DNA from: Hypoxylon rubiginosum
Taxonomy: Eukaryota; Ascomycota; Sordariomycetes; Xylariales; Hypoxylaceae
Assembly: GCA_902806565.1 (NCBI GenBank)
Contig: CADCXA010000055.1
Location: 558,001-622,000 of the forward strand
Length of the DNA stretch: 64,000 nucleotides
Reading direction: 5' to 3'
Shown in pieces: positions 11,993-21,113 of this stretch (within the stretch, counting starts at the first letter, position 1; each line of letters opens with the position of its first letter). The notes beneath the pieces are model-generated. The model saw only the letters and a list, made by a program, of their open reading frames with translations. It was not told the origin of the DNA and did not search any database. The translations under genes and the position numbers were made by a program.

Positions 11993-13642
11993 CTAAATCA
12001 TTAGTCGATCTAGTCCTAAACTGCTATTATCACCCTCGTCTTCTCCATCTCCCTCATCCGCGTCGTCTTTCTCTCTAGGATCTGGTATCGTATCCCATTC
12101 CGGCGCTATCCCGTCGGGGTTGTGCCATACGCGCTCCTTAGAGTACTCATCCTCGTAAAATACACTGGGCCTCACCGTGTCCATCTCCTCACCAACTTTG
12201 TACCAGCTCCAGAAATCCAGGTTCGTCTTATCTTTGACCTCCTCGCCCCGGAATGCCTGGTACTCGCCATACTCCTCGTCGTCCTCGTCGATCTCTCCCA
12301 CCTCCTCCACTACGAACCGCCCGCCCGTCGCGGGCCCGTACCCGTACGGGAAGTACTTGGAGGCCCGGGCGAGGGCGCCGGCTTTCTGACGCTTGACTTC
12401 CCCGGGCCATCGGACGTTCTCTATCAACCTTGGATGCCTTTTGGTTTGCGTGGGGACAAAATTGCCAGGGTCGACGGGGAGGTTTCTAAAGTGCAGGACG
12501 TTATCTCGGCCCCAGTCGATGTGGATCACGTACACCGGGAGGATCTGGGCGCTGTCGAAGACGACGTACTCGAGATTCCGATTCGCGACGTGCGAGTCTG
12601 CTCTGGGGCATGGCTCTGTGCGGCCCATGAGCGTCGCGCAGACGAAGAGCTTGATTCCGAAGAACTCGTTGGGCTTGGTGGCGTGGCAGTTGTTGCCCGT
12701 ATAACTCAGGGAGAAATCGGCGCTTGGCGAACTATAGACTCCGAGCCCGTATGTCGCGCCGTGTCGGACCTCGTGAGCCTGGCCACTGTCTGGATTCTCC
12801 ATTCCGGGCTGAAGGAAACCATAGCGCACTATAGACGGTACCAAGTGTCTAGCAGTCCCGTGGAAGGTGACCTGCGGCTTCAAGAGGTGCTCTACTAGTT
12901 CTTCTTTGCGCCCATGTAGCCGAGCCGGAACACATGCTCGAAGTGCGGTATAAGACTGTCCCAACAGCTCTGTTTCCATCTCTTCCCGCTTGCTGCTAAA
13001 CCTACGATAAAGGTCGTTCCTTAGGACCTCTTCCACGTGAAGAATTCGATATTTGGAAGGAATTCGTGAGCAGATTTGCTGAGGAGTTTCTTGCAGGCAA
13101 TGGTAGGCTATGTCGCTCGATGTGAGTAGCGAGCTCGCCGGCTTCTCCTGAAAGGGGAGATGTCCCTTGCCTCGATTCTTGCTTGCAATGAGATGCCTCC
13201 CGACTGGATCCCTGCCTGCAATTTCCTGATACCATATCTCCAACTGCGCTGCCGCTTTCTTGACAAGCTCGAGGACTACCATGACAGGTTCGAAAACCCC
13301 AAACTCGCATTCTTCTTCTCGCTTTCTCCATCTTGAGATGTTGTTGTTGGTAGCAGCTGTCTCTACGATTCGTCTCAATTCTATGCGGAGGTCGTCTACT
13401 ACTTTGATCGGTAGTGTATGGTTCTCAACTATCCAAGAAACTGACGTAGCTGGATATGAGGTACCTGCAGTAACACGCAGGGTTAACTCGTCGTATTTGA
13501 AGATAAGTTCTTTATCGAGAGGTGCTGTTAACTTTTCGTCCTCGCTCAAGAATCCAGCATTGATCAGTTCGTCCGTCTCAAAATCGCGTAACAGCGAAAG
13601 TTGGACGAGGTCATCCTCGCTGAGTTCAGAATGCCCAGCCAT
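11993..13642 (-). CDS. RWD domain plus PARP-type ADP-ribosyltransferase
   Basis: Single exon, 549 aa, starting at the ATG at 13642 (MAGHSELSEDDL). The open frame extends 23 codons further, but only to a TTG. Residues about 1-115 look like an RWD fold (SEDDLVQLSLLRDFETDEL, then LIFKYDELTLRV). A PARP-like catalytic domain occupies roughly 260-400: FHGTARHLVPSIVRYGF gives the His of the H-Y-E triad, YGLGVYSSPSADFSLSY gives the Tyr, and NLEYVVFDSAQILPVYVI gives the Glu. All three residues being present suggests real transferase activity, and the conserved Glu leaves poly-ADP-ribosylation possible. The tail is very acidic (DEDDEEYGEYQ, then DDADEGDGEDEGD). RWD domains often bind E2 enzymes or kinases, so a link to ubiquitin signalling is an inference. 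There are no zinc-finger, BRCT or WGR domains, so it is not a PARP1 orthologue. Confidence 0.8.
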   Translation of the reverse strand: MAGHSELSEDDLVQLSLLRDFETDELINAGFLSEDEKLTAPLDKELIFKYDELTLRVTAGTSYPATSVSWIVENHTLPIKVVDDLRIELRRIVETAATNNNISRWRKREEECEFGVFEPVMVVLELVKKAAAQLEIWYQEIAGRDPVGRHLIASKNRGKGHLPFQEKPASSLLTSSDIAYHCLQETPQQICSRIPSKYRILHVEEVLRNDLYRRFSSKREEMETELLGQSYTALRACVPARLHGRKEELVEHLLKPQVTFHGTARHLVPSIVRYGFLQPGMENPDSGQAHEVRHGATYGLGVYSSPSADFSLSYTGNNCHATKPNEFFGIKLFVCATLMGRTEPCPRADSHVANRNLEYVVFDSAQILPVYVIHIDWGRDNVLHFRNLPVDPGNFVPTQTKRHPRLIENVRWPGEVKRQKAGALARASKYFPYGYGPATGGRFVVEEVGEIDEDDEEYGEYQAFRGEEVKDKTNLDFWSWYKVGEEMDTVRPSVFYEDEYSKERVWHNPDGIAPEWDTIPDPREKDDADEGDGEDEGDNSSLGLDRLMI

Positions 13643-14442
13643 TTCGACTCGGGGATATATCTTCTTGCTAATGATGGCAATTAGGACAACGCTTATTATT
13701 TTGATTCCCAAGCTTAGGGTCGCTTATATCTTCAACAGTAACAATACCAGAGGTCCTTTACATTTAAAAGGAAATTTGTCTGCTTCGACTTTGACTCATC
13801 ACGACAAGTGGCTCATTCAGCTGCCTCGCCTCAATACTACAGCCAACTGACCCACATACATACCAAGTATGGTTGACATACCAGGAAAAGAATAACGATC
13901 AGCACCAATAACAGCACAGCAACTTACCAATGAATAACAATTAACCTGATAATTATAAGTATTGTAAGTATGTATATACTTAAGCTTGAGCTTGTTATAG
14001 AAATACGTATCATTAGATTCATAAGTTTAAAGGAACTAAAGCCATAAGCCATAATCTTTTAGTAACAACCTCGCCTTAAGTAGACGCATGTGAATCCGAG
14101 GTGTATATACTCCGTGTAACATCGCCAAATAGCAACTATCCAGAGCCCCTCACATGACTATGGGATCGTCACTCAAACTCGGTAAAATGAATTTGGGTTT
14201 CTCCATTTATATGCGGAGGATGCAACACTATAGGCAATATGGATGAGAAGTAAATGGCTAGTAATGCTATCCTGTGATACAAGATCACATGGTTACCAGG
14301 TAGGTATTGGCTAAGACATGCATCTTGATCACACGATATTAACGACATAATAGGGGTACATATGAGCAGGTACGCAGCGGTGGTTACCAGTTCGTGAAGC
14401 TCCTTTTTCACCTCTTCTGCTTTTCAAATTAGACCAAAAACG
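13643..14442. promoter_or_regulatory. Divergent intergenic region of 800 bp
   Basis: It separates two divergently transcribed genes, the minus-strand ADP-ribosyltransferase and the plus-strand SRPBCC-like gene, so both promoters must lie here. It is A/T-rich around 13910-14060. No TATA box or operator can be assigned with confidence. Confidence 0.45.
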
Positions 14443-15096
14443 ATGCTGCTCTTCCTCATCTCCCATCTCCTCACCATCCCCGGAGCTACATCACTTGTAG
14501 CTTCCGCCGCTCTTCCGAGCAGACACATTAACTACGGCTCCCTGCACTGCCCCGAGGACTCCTCGGCGACCTTGGCGACGCCGACGTACGGCCGCGAGGG
14601 GGCCGTATTCACCGTCTGCTCCGAGCTCCTGATCGACGCGGGGCCGCCGGCCGCCTACGACGCGGTGCTGGACTTCCGGTCGTACCCGCGGTGGAACTCC
14701 TTCGTCGTTGACGTTGCGCTGCCGGCTAACGTGTCGTCCACCCCGGAGGACGTATACGTCGGCATGGTCATGCGCTTTACGTCCGAGGGCCTCGTCGGCA
14801 GTGTCAACACCACCAGCACCGAAGTCATAAGCTTGCTCGACTCGCCTGGCACATCGTCATCATCAGGCTATCTCGTCAGCGCGTGGCACTACGACGACGG
14901 CGTAGGCGGCTTTGGATCGCGGGCCGAGCACCCAAACGTCTTCGTCGACCTGGGAAACGGTTCAACGCGGTACGTGTCCTACGAGACATACTATACTGGT
15001 TTGGCGACGGGAATAATAGTACTGTTGAGAGAGCGGCTGCAAAATCAATGGGATGTCCAAGCACGGGATCTGAAGGAATATGTCGAAAACTTGTGA
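14443..15096 (+). CDS. Small secreted SRPBCC/START-like protein
   Basis: Single exon, 217 aa. Residues 1 to about 23 are a good signal peptide (MLLFLISHLLTIPGATSLVA), so secretion is likely. From about residue 50 the sequence resembles the SRPBCC (polyketide cyclase/START-like) fold: an initial strand (VCSELLIDAGP), then the typical helix motif YDAVLDFRSYPRWNSFV, a strand-rich middle, and a long C-terminal amphipathic helix (LLRERLQNQWDVQARDLKEY). Three N-glycosylation sequons (NVS, NTT, NGS) and two cysteines fit a secreted fold. G+C is clearly higher than the flanks through the first half, as in a coding region. SRPBCC folds bind hydrophobic ligands; no ligand or enzyme activity can be named. 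Confidence 0.7.
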   Translation: MLLFLISHLLTIPGATSLVASAALPSRHINYGSLHCPEDSSATLATPTYGREGAVFTVCSELLIDAGPPAAYDAVLDFRSYPRWNSFVVDVALPANVSSTPEDVYVGMVMRFTSEGLVGSVNTTSTEVISLLDSPGTSSSSGYLVSAWHYDDGVGGFGSRAEHPNVFVDLGNGSTRYVSYETYYTGLATGIIVLLRERLQNQWDVQARDLKEYVENL

Positions 15097-15537
15097 CCGT
15101 CAGGATGGCATGTCGCCCGACTGAGTACTCCTGAGACCAAAATACACCCATCTACCTACTTCCTTATTAAATGCTATAAGGTATGTTAGGCACCTACCTG
15201 ATAGACACGAATCACATTGCCAAAGTATTACAATATTCTTATCACATGAGGTACCATAAGATTTAGTTAGAAGAGAGGCCTAAGGTTGGGGATTTGAAAA
15301 TCCTGTATTGATGAATCAAGGCATTAGTCGCCTTACGCGACAGCCTATCTGTGGCCTGAATATTAGCAAGTACTGTACTCAAGGGCTTCAAGCATTAAAG
15401 CCTTCAGCTGCAATAAATAACATTGCTCCACAGATTGTGTATCCCCTTAACATAAGTCAACGCCGTTCTGTAGATATGCAAGGCTGCCGGGCCAGGGCCT
15501 CGCATCCATTCAGTGTTACAAAGACAGTAGTCTGTCT
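15097..15537. other. Convergent intergenic spacer
   Basis: About 440 bases between the plus-strand SRPBCC-like gene and the minus-strand NOT2 gene, which end towards each other; expected to hold both 3' UTRs. A short frame at 15308-15574 overlaps the NOT2 last exon on the other strand and looks accidental. Confidence 0.5.
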
Positions 15538-18304
15538 TCACGATAGAACTGCGCTAGCGTCTAGGTCTGCGTAGTGAAGTGTGAGGGTGCGCTGTAAATG
15601 ATGGTCAGTGGCACTCTAAGAGCTGAGCAATACCCATGGTGATTACTTACTCGCTGCTTACGCCACTCCGTCGTGTCCCAAACGATGTAGTAGCCTTCCT
15701 CGTGCAGAGGACTGAGGACTCGGGGCTGCATGAGTTCATCCTTCGTTAGCCAAAGCTTCATCTTCTTGTGCCACCGCCATTGACGGTTGTACCTAGTAAC
15801 GGTTAGCCCCAAAACATAGGTAGGCAAGATAGAAAAGTGTTCGTACAGTTCATGAGCGGCCATGTGCTGCTTGATGTCTCCGGGACAGCTGTAGAAGATC
15901 CACATCAACGTCTCCTCATTAAAATTACTAATCTTGTTCTCTAGAGGTTGTACGTTGTTGACGGTATAGCAGTCTGGTAGCCGGAACTCGGGGATGGGAG
16001 CCCGTGCCGGCAAGTTGTTAAAGAGGGAGAAGATCTGAGTTGATAGCGGCCTAGCAGATGTGAGTAGGGGACTCGGAATGAATATTATGTGAATGACTCA
16101 CTGGGGTGAGGTGAGGTCCACGCCAAGTTGCGTCGGATCCAGTCCCGTAACAGCAGCATTGTAATCGGGATAGTTGTTCATCAGCGTACGAAGACCCTTG
16201 AGTCCCCATTTGTCAATAGGCGCCATGCCTGATAAGGGGTCGTGCACGGTGGGTAATTGATCATCCTTCTGGTCATTCTTGCCGGAGGGTGTATCGTTGC
16301 TCCCAATAGCGCCAAGGGGATTGCGGCCATCTACCGCCGAACTTGGATCTTGCGTAGATTGCGAAGGTGAGTGGTCCTCACGGAAACCAGGCGGTTTTTG
16401 TCGAGCTTCGTCATTACCTCCAGTTCCGCTACTTCGAATGTCCTGCGGTCGCGAAGCACCTTGAAAATTGTAAGCATAAAGCAAGAGAACTAACATGTAA
16501 TCACATACCCGGAGCACTAGGTCCGTCAGGGGAGCGGGCATCCGGTGTTCGGCTATTCGCAGACAGCGCGTTAAGTAGGCCGTTTCCTGACCTAGAACCT
16601 TGCAAGGAACTGGGGCCTGCGCCTCCTTGGACACCAAAACCGAGTTGCGACATCAGATTTGACCCTCGCTCTTGGCCAATATCTCCGTTGCTATTCCTAG
16701 AGTTGTTGTTGTTCAAGGGCGGAAACTCATCGATGCTGCTAGGCTGTGGCTGTGATGACTGAGTCACGTTGTTCTGGTTACCGAATCGATATTGGCCTTG
16801 ACTGGAGTTAATCCGCGACTGAGTAAAGAAATCGTCCTGTTGCGCATGCTGGGAAGAGATCGGTGTTGGTTGCTGATTTCTCTGTATCGTACCACCCATG
16901 TTTCCTCTTGTTCCTCCAGTTGACCATAGAGAGGACGAGGTTGCGCTGGGCAACTGAGAGTTGTTTGATAAGGACGGAAATTCGCTGCTGGACAAGTTAG
17001 CTTTAACCTAAGGAATACGGGATTTAAATCAGGGAAGACAATAGTAAATAAAGATGTGCTCAAAATTGATGCAAGGAAATTGTGAGGCAGAAAAAGAAGC
17101 AGTAATAACTGTTTACCCTTTCCCAGTCATGACGTGTTGCCAGCCTTTGGGGGTATCCGAAGCATCACCACCCACGACTGGCACTGGTGTAGACTCGCGA
17201 CTATTTCCAGCAACAGTAGCATACGACAAGCCTTTAGGAGCCTCTGGACTTATGGGACGAGTAGTAGGGACCTTAGGTTTCGATCGAGGTTTGAAAACCA
17301 GCTTCGGCTTTTTCCCTCCCGGTGCCATGATGCATGAATCTCTTGAAGAGGACGAAGTGATAGATGAGAAGGAAGTGTTGCGAAAATGCGTGAGAGACAG
17401 ATGAAAGGGCGAAAAGGGTAGGAGTGAGTATTTACTCGTGCGTCATGTGTCGTGCGCTGTGCGTCGCTGGGGGATAAATAAAGGAAAATTGTAGCGCATA
17501 GCCGCCGCACAGCAACCAGACAGGGTACGCAAACAATAAAATAAAATACCTACCTCAGGTCAAGAGGCGTTGCTGGTTGGGAACCACTTAGACTCTGAGC
17601 AAAGCTGAGGTTTCCACCTAGTTGCCTGGCTGACGTTTGAAGGCTCGTGCTGCCCATAGGAACACCACCACCAAACGCCCATCCAGCTCCGTTGTTCGCT
17701 TTACCACAACAAAATATCAGCATCAAGATTTATCCAGCAGTAGCGACAGCGCCCGAATCGCACGAGCATACCTAATTTCCCGTTCGGTAACCGGTTCGAT
17801 ACCCCTCTACCTGACGGTTGAGGTTGTTGCTGGCCACCGAAGGCAGTCGGCATCCCTCGAAGTGTTTGCGGCGGCATGGCTCCTGAGCCTCCAGTATTAG
17901 CCCAGTTCATAAAATCTCCAGAGGCAGGACGAGAAAGGTGGGATGGCAAATGGTTCGCAGCGCGAGACCTGTCAATATTCCGAGGACGCAGCGCGCAATA
18001 ACCGCCTAGGGTCTCCTCACTCTCGCGGACGAGGCTAGCACTTCGAGAAGGCTGAGACTAAAGGATACCAGAGGCCAAAGGGGAACCAAGCTCCTCTTCC
18101 CAGGCCTCATCCAATACCCTAGAACGACCAATGACGCAAAGGATATCTCGTAGGGCTCGTAACGGAATAAGCGGGATCGGCTCAGGGAGATCGGATAGCG
18201 GACAAGAGTGCGCGACAGCGACGTATTCGAGGTCACGATACAAGCAAACAGGCGGGGCATGCGAGGTAGAGGGAGATAGGGTTAGCAGTACCTGATCGGT
18301 TCAT
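15538..18304 (-). CDS. not2: CCR4-NOT complex subunit NOT2 (Cdc36/CNOT2)
   Basis: Eight exons by phase and splice signals: 18292-18304, 17772-18005, 17554-17698, 16509-16984, 16102-16459, 15847-16050, 15651-15792 and 15538-15591; 541 aa. The 13 nt first exon (MNRS) and its join to 18005 are the weakest calls; the rest fit well. The N-terminal half is Gln/Asn/Ser/Gly rich (MPPQTLRGMPTAFGGQQQPQ, LSFAQSLSGSQPATPLDL, then SEFPSLSNNSQ), as in fungal NOT2. The C-terminal NOT box is intact: LPDCYTVNNVQPLENKISNF, AAHELYNRQWRWHKKMKLWL, then EEGYYIVWDTTEWRKQR. That domain pairs with NOT3/5 and docks on NOT1 in the cytoplasmic deadenylation and repression complex. The 54 nt intron at 15793-15846 has no stop and keeps frame, so a naive translation reads through it. 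Intron 3 is unusually long at 569 nt. Confidence 0.9.
17117..17328 (-). other. Possible alternative first exon of NOT2 inside intron 3
   Basis: Within the 569 nt third intron of NOT2, on the same strand, an ATG at 17328 opens a frame of 70 codons plus 2 bases: basic and proline-rich, starting MAPGGKKPKLVFKPRSKPKV. It ends at a canonical GTAAAC donor (intron base 1 at 17116), and its phase matches NOT2 exon 4 at 16984, restoring Gly then EFPSLSNN. The resulting protein would be 481 aa with the complete NOT box. If it is not spliced, the frame stops at 17113, giving a 71 aa nested protein instead. There is no homology support either way; the phase match could be chance at about one in three. 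Confidence 0.35.
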
Positions 18305-19677
18305 GATTGATATTGCCAGCTAGAGAAGTTCTAATATGAGCCCTCTGCAGGGTTCTGGTCGATCGGTTCGTGGTGTTGGTTGTGTTTGGACGATTTCTGG
18401 GAGAAAGGGTCGTTGTTCTTGTTCTTTACAAAACGAGCTAGAGGTCCTACTTTCGCGAAATGGCAATGTCGATTTCACGGGAGCTTTGCGATCGCTGAAT
18501 AGGAAGTTTTACTGGGGTTGACCAGTTTTAAGGATGCGCTAAGCTTTTAATGGACTAGCGTACTCATATATACAGTATAGAAACATACTACCTAGATGCT
18601 TACCTACATACATATGCACCTAACTGCTACGGTAACTTCCCCAGCTCATCGCCAAGAAACCACGTAAGTTTCCCTACATGTGCGTCAGCCTCGCGACTTT
18701 GCGATCAAGGTTTCAGCCAATGACACCAAATTTCCATATTTCAGTTTTCCGACATCTATTCCTTTTCTATTCCTCTACATGCATACTTGGTGCATATTTG
18801 ACACTTATAAAGGCCTCTTTTGTACAGTATTCTGATGCTATATCATCTGCCTACATCCTAGTAATTATTATATATCCAGTGACGGACTACGACTTATAAC
18901 ACCCGAAAAGTGAAATAGTCTCAAAGGCATTCGAACTTGGTTAGTCAGCCAGATGATAAAAGAAACCTCAACAGTAAACAAAGTCATGTAAGAGCATCTC
19001 CACCTACCATATGTTTATAACTCCTCAGGCCCTAGAAAAACATGTATTTCTTAATGCTCGAAGGATATAGACACTGTTCTGGCAGTAATAGCCCACAATC
19101 TATCAATCAGCTTAGCAAAAAGCTTTCCGATACACCTCAATCTGTCCTCTACCAAGTCCGACAGATGCTATGAGTATATATTGAAATCATCACAAGCTAA
19201 TTTTAGGTACGTCATCGAGTATAAGTGCCTGGCTAGCCTATTTAGACTCTAGGTAACTACAATTCTAAGGACGACCCACCTTGTACCAAAAGTAAAGATC
19301 GCAACATTAACGAACAATTCGAACTGAAGTACCTGCAATATAATATTCTTCAGAGGGGGAATCCGTAACCATGGATCAATCCTTAGGCAGGTAGGTAGGT
19401 TAACCTTGTTTCTACCGTGCTGTCTTTGTTGCCGTATAGGGTCTCGCTCATAGCTCTTTACCCCTTCTCCGTTTGGCACCTTTCCTCTCAGACGCACGAT
19501 AGCTCGGCCAAAGAAAAGTCGGACATCCCTGCGGCAGTTTCGGGACGCTTTCAAAGCCACGGGAAATCTAGAGGGAGAGAGGCTCAAGGAGTGAGTTATA
19601 TTAGGGTACAGGACCTGCCCACTGCCGAGTTGGCGGTCACAGAACGGACCACGCAGTATCGAGAGCAGATGTTCATA
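18305..19677. other. Intergenic, upstream of NOT2
   Basis: It contains the NOT2 promoter and otherwise nothing convincing. A minus-strand frame at 19249-19830 (193 codons) has no domain, intron support or sensible composition, and it overlaps the kinase-like relic on the other strand. Confidence 0.45.
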
Positions 19678-20081
19678 AAGAAGGAGATGACACCCGAGAA
19701 CGTCCTCTTGCTCCTTCTTACCCCCTGGTCTCGCGCTGTCGACATCCCTTGCTGCCCCGGGGGTCGCGCTGTGTTCTATGTAATCTTCTCGTGCTCTGCG
19801 ATCTCGAGAGTTAATGGGGGCAGCGTTCATCTCCTAAGATTACACAGCAAGAAATGCCGGATGATGTAGGGTGGAGTACGGAGCTTGATATCTGCTGTAT
19901 CGGCGAATGCATCAAGCGCATGGTCTATGGCAACGCACCAACCACCAATTATGTTCAGTGGCCGGTCCCTCCTCCACTTGACGCGATTGCGGCAGCATGT
20001 ATGTGTAAATTGCTAGAAGAATGCCCAAGTCTGGACGAATTACGTGGCATGTTAGAGAATATCACGACCGAGATGCATTAG
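19678..20081 (+). pseudogene. Degenerate protein-kinase-like fragment
   Basis: Two plus-strand pieces resemble the C-terminal lobe of a fungal protein kinase. At about 19678-19715 the frame reads KKEMTPENVLLLL, close to the catalytic-loop form HRDxxPxN, but with Lys-Glu where His-Arg-Asp should be. From 19854 to 20081 another frame reads DICCIGECIKRMVYGN, WPVPPPLDAIAAACM and CPSLDELRGML, like helices F to I of the lobe. No DFG motif or N-lobe is visible and the frame changes between the pieces. I read this as a decayed kinase copy; the homology is from memory of motif shapes only. Confidence 0.4.
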
Positions 20082-20374
20082 TTTTGATTAATATATGGTA
20101 AGCTTCTAAAAAGACATTCAAGCATGTCTACTCTGAAGCACTAATAAAGAAGAAGCCCATGATAAACCCATGCTATTGCTGAGGCTGGAGTTGGCAGCAT
20201 CTAATGCCTTCAAGCCTTGGACCAGCTGGTACCGTGAACTATGGTTGTAAAAGCATTAATACTTAGTGTTCATTTCTTGATCACAAAGTCATGGGTAAAC
20301 TCTTTTCTATAGAGATCTATAGTTGCTCCCGACAAGCTATCTTGCAGCTACTCGGGTTAGTTGAAGACAACGAG

Positions 20375-20892
20375 TCATTTACTAAATGCCTCTATCTGTC
20401 GAAGCTCTTTCTTGATCTTGGCTAGGATAAACCTTTTGACATCCTGATTGTCGGAATTCCGCATATCTTCGTAGCCATCTAGTCTAGATCTAACTCCACC
20501 AGGAGAAAATCGAATGCGGCATCCGATGGGTTCCTGCCATTGGTATCGAGGAATCTCTTAAGAATGTTCCTCTGCTTTCTGTCCCACTTGAATTTTATTA
20601 TGTACATGAGTTCTCCTGCATGGTTTTTCAACCATGCTGCTGGGTTCCTTACTGATTCAGATTGGCGACCCATTTCCGGAAAAGATTGGAGATGTGATGA
20701 TTGTCTACCATTATATATCTCAAGAAAATGGATGCTACTTATATAAGTTATAAGTAGATATACTCCTATTTCTACAAAAGAGGCGCCGTATATTTTCGAA
20801 GCGCAAGCAGTCCTGGTAAGATAAAAAGGGGTAAATGGAACAAGAGCCTCGAACCGAAACACTCTTGCTCCTATATGAGCCTTACCCATCAA
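20375..20892 (-). pseudogene. Broken small gene with a frameshift, family not recognised
   Basis: A minus-strand frame from 20892 to 20479 encodes 137 aa ending in AAFDFLLVELDLD and a TAG at 20479-20481. A second frame overlaps that stop and continues as LDGYEDMRNSDNQDVKRFIL to a TGA at 20375-20377, with similar charged, helical character. A single indel near 20482-20490 would join them. The conserved-looking part begins around LEIYNGRQSS (about 20720); the segment before it (about 20730-20760) is A/T repeat-like and may not be coding. Together with the kinase-like relic next door it marks a decayed accessory stretch. Confidence 0.4.
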
Positions 20893-21113
20893 CCAAGGGG
20901 TATCACGGATTTTCTAATCGTGGAGGTCATTTTTTCATGCGCCTCTTTGAGATGAGAGCGAACTCAATAGGATGTTTATACAGCTGTTAACAGTACATCA
21001 AACACAAATTAAGCATGTCTTGGAGTTGTCACATGAAACCTATAGTTTCGGAAGGTACCCAGGTAGTCAATCAACCTTGATATATGACATTTGCATGCAT
21101 GTTTCTAATGCTA

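Noticed and set aside
13643..13711. N-terminal hydrophobic extension of the PARP-like protein
   Set aside because: The frame opens at TTG, not ATG; the first ATG at 13642 gives the expected start before the RWD domain.
15793..15846. 18-residue insertion in the NOT box of NOT2
   Set aside because: It is an in-frame 54 nt intron with GTACGA and CTAG ends; removing it restores the conserved HELYNRQWRWHKK.
19249..19830. 193-codon minus-strand frame
   Set aside because: No domain, Arg-rich and uneven composition, no intron support, and it overlaps the kinase-like relic on the other strand.
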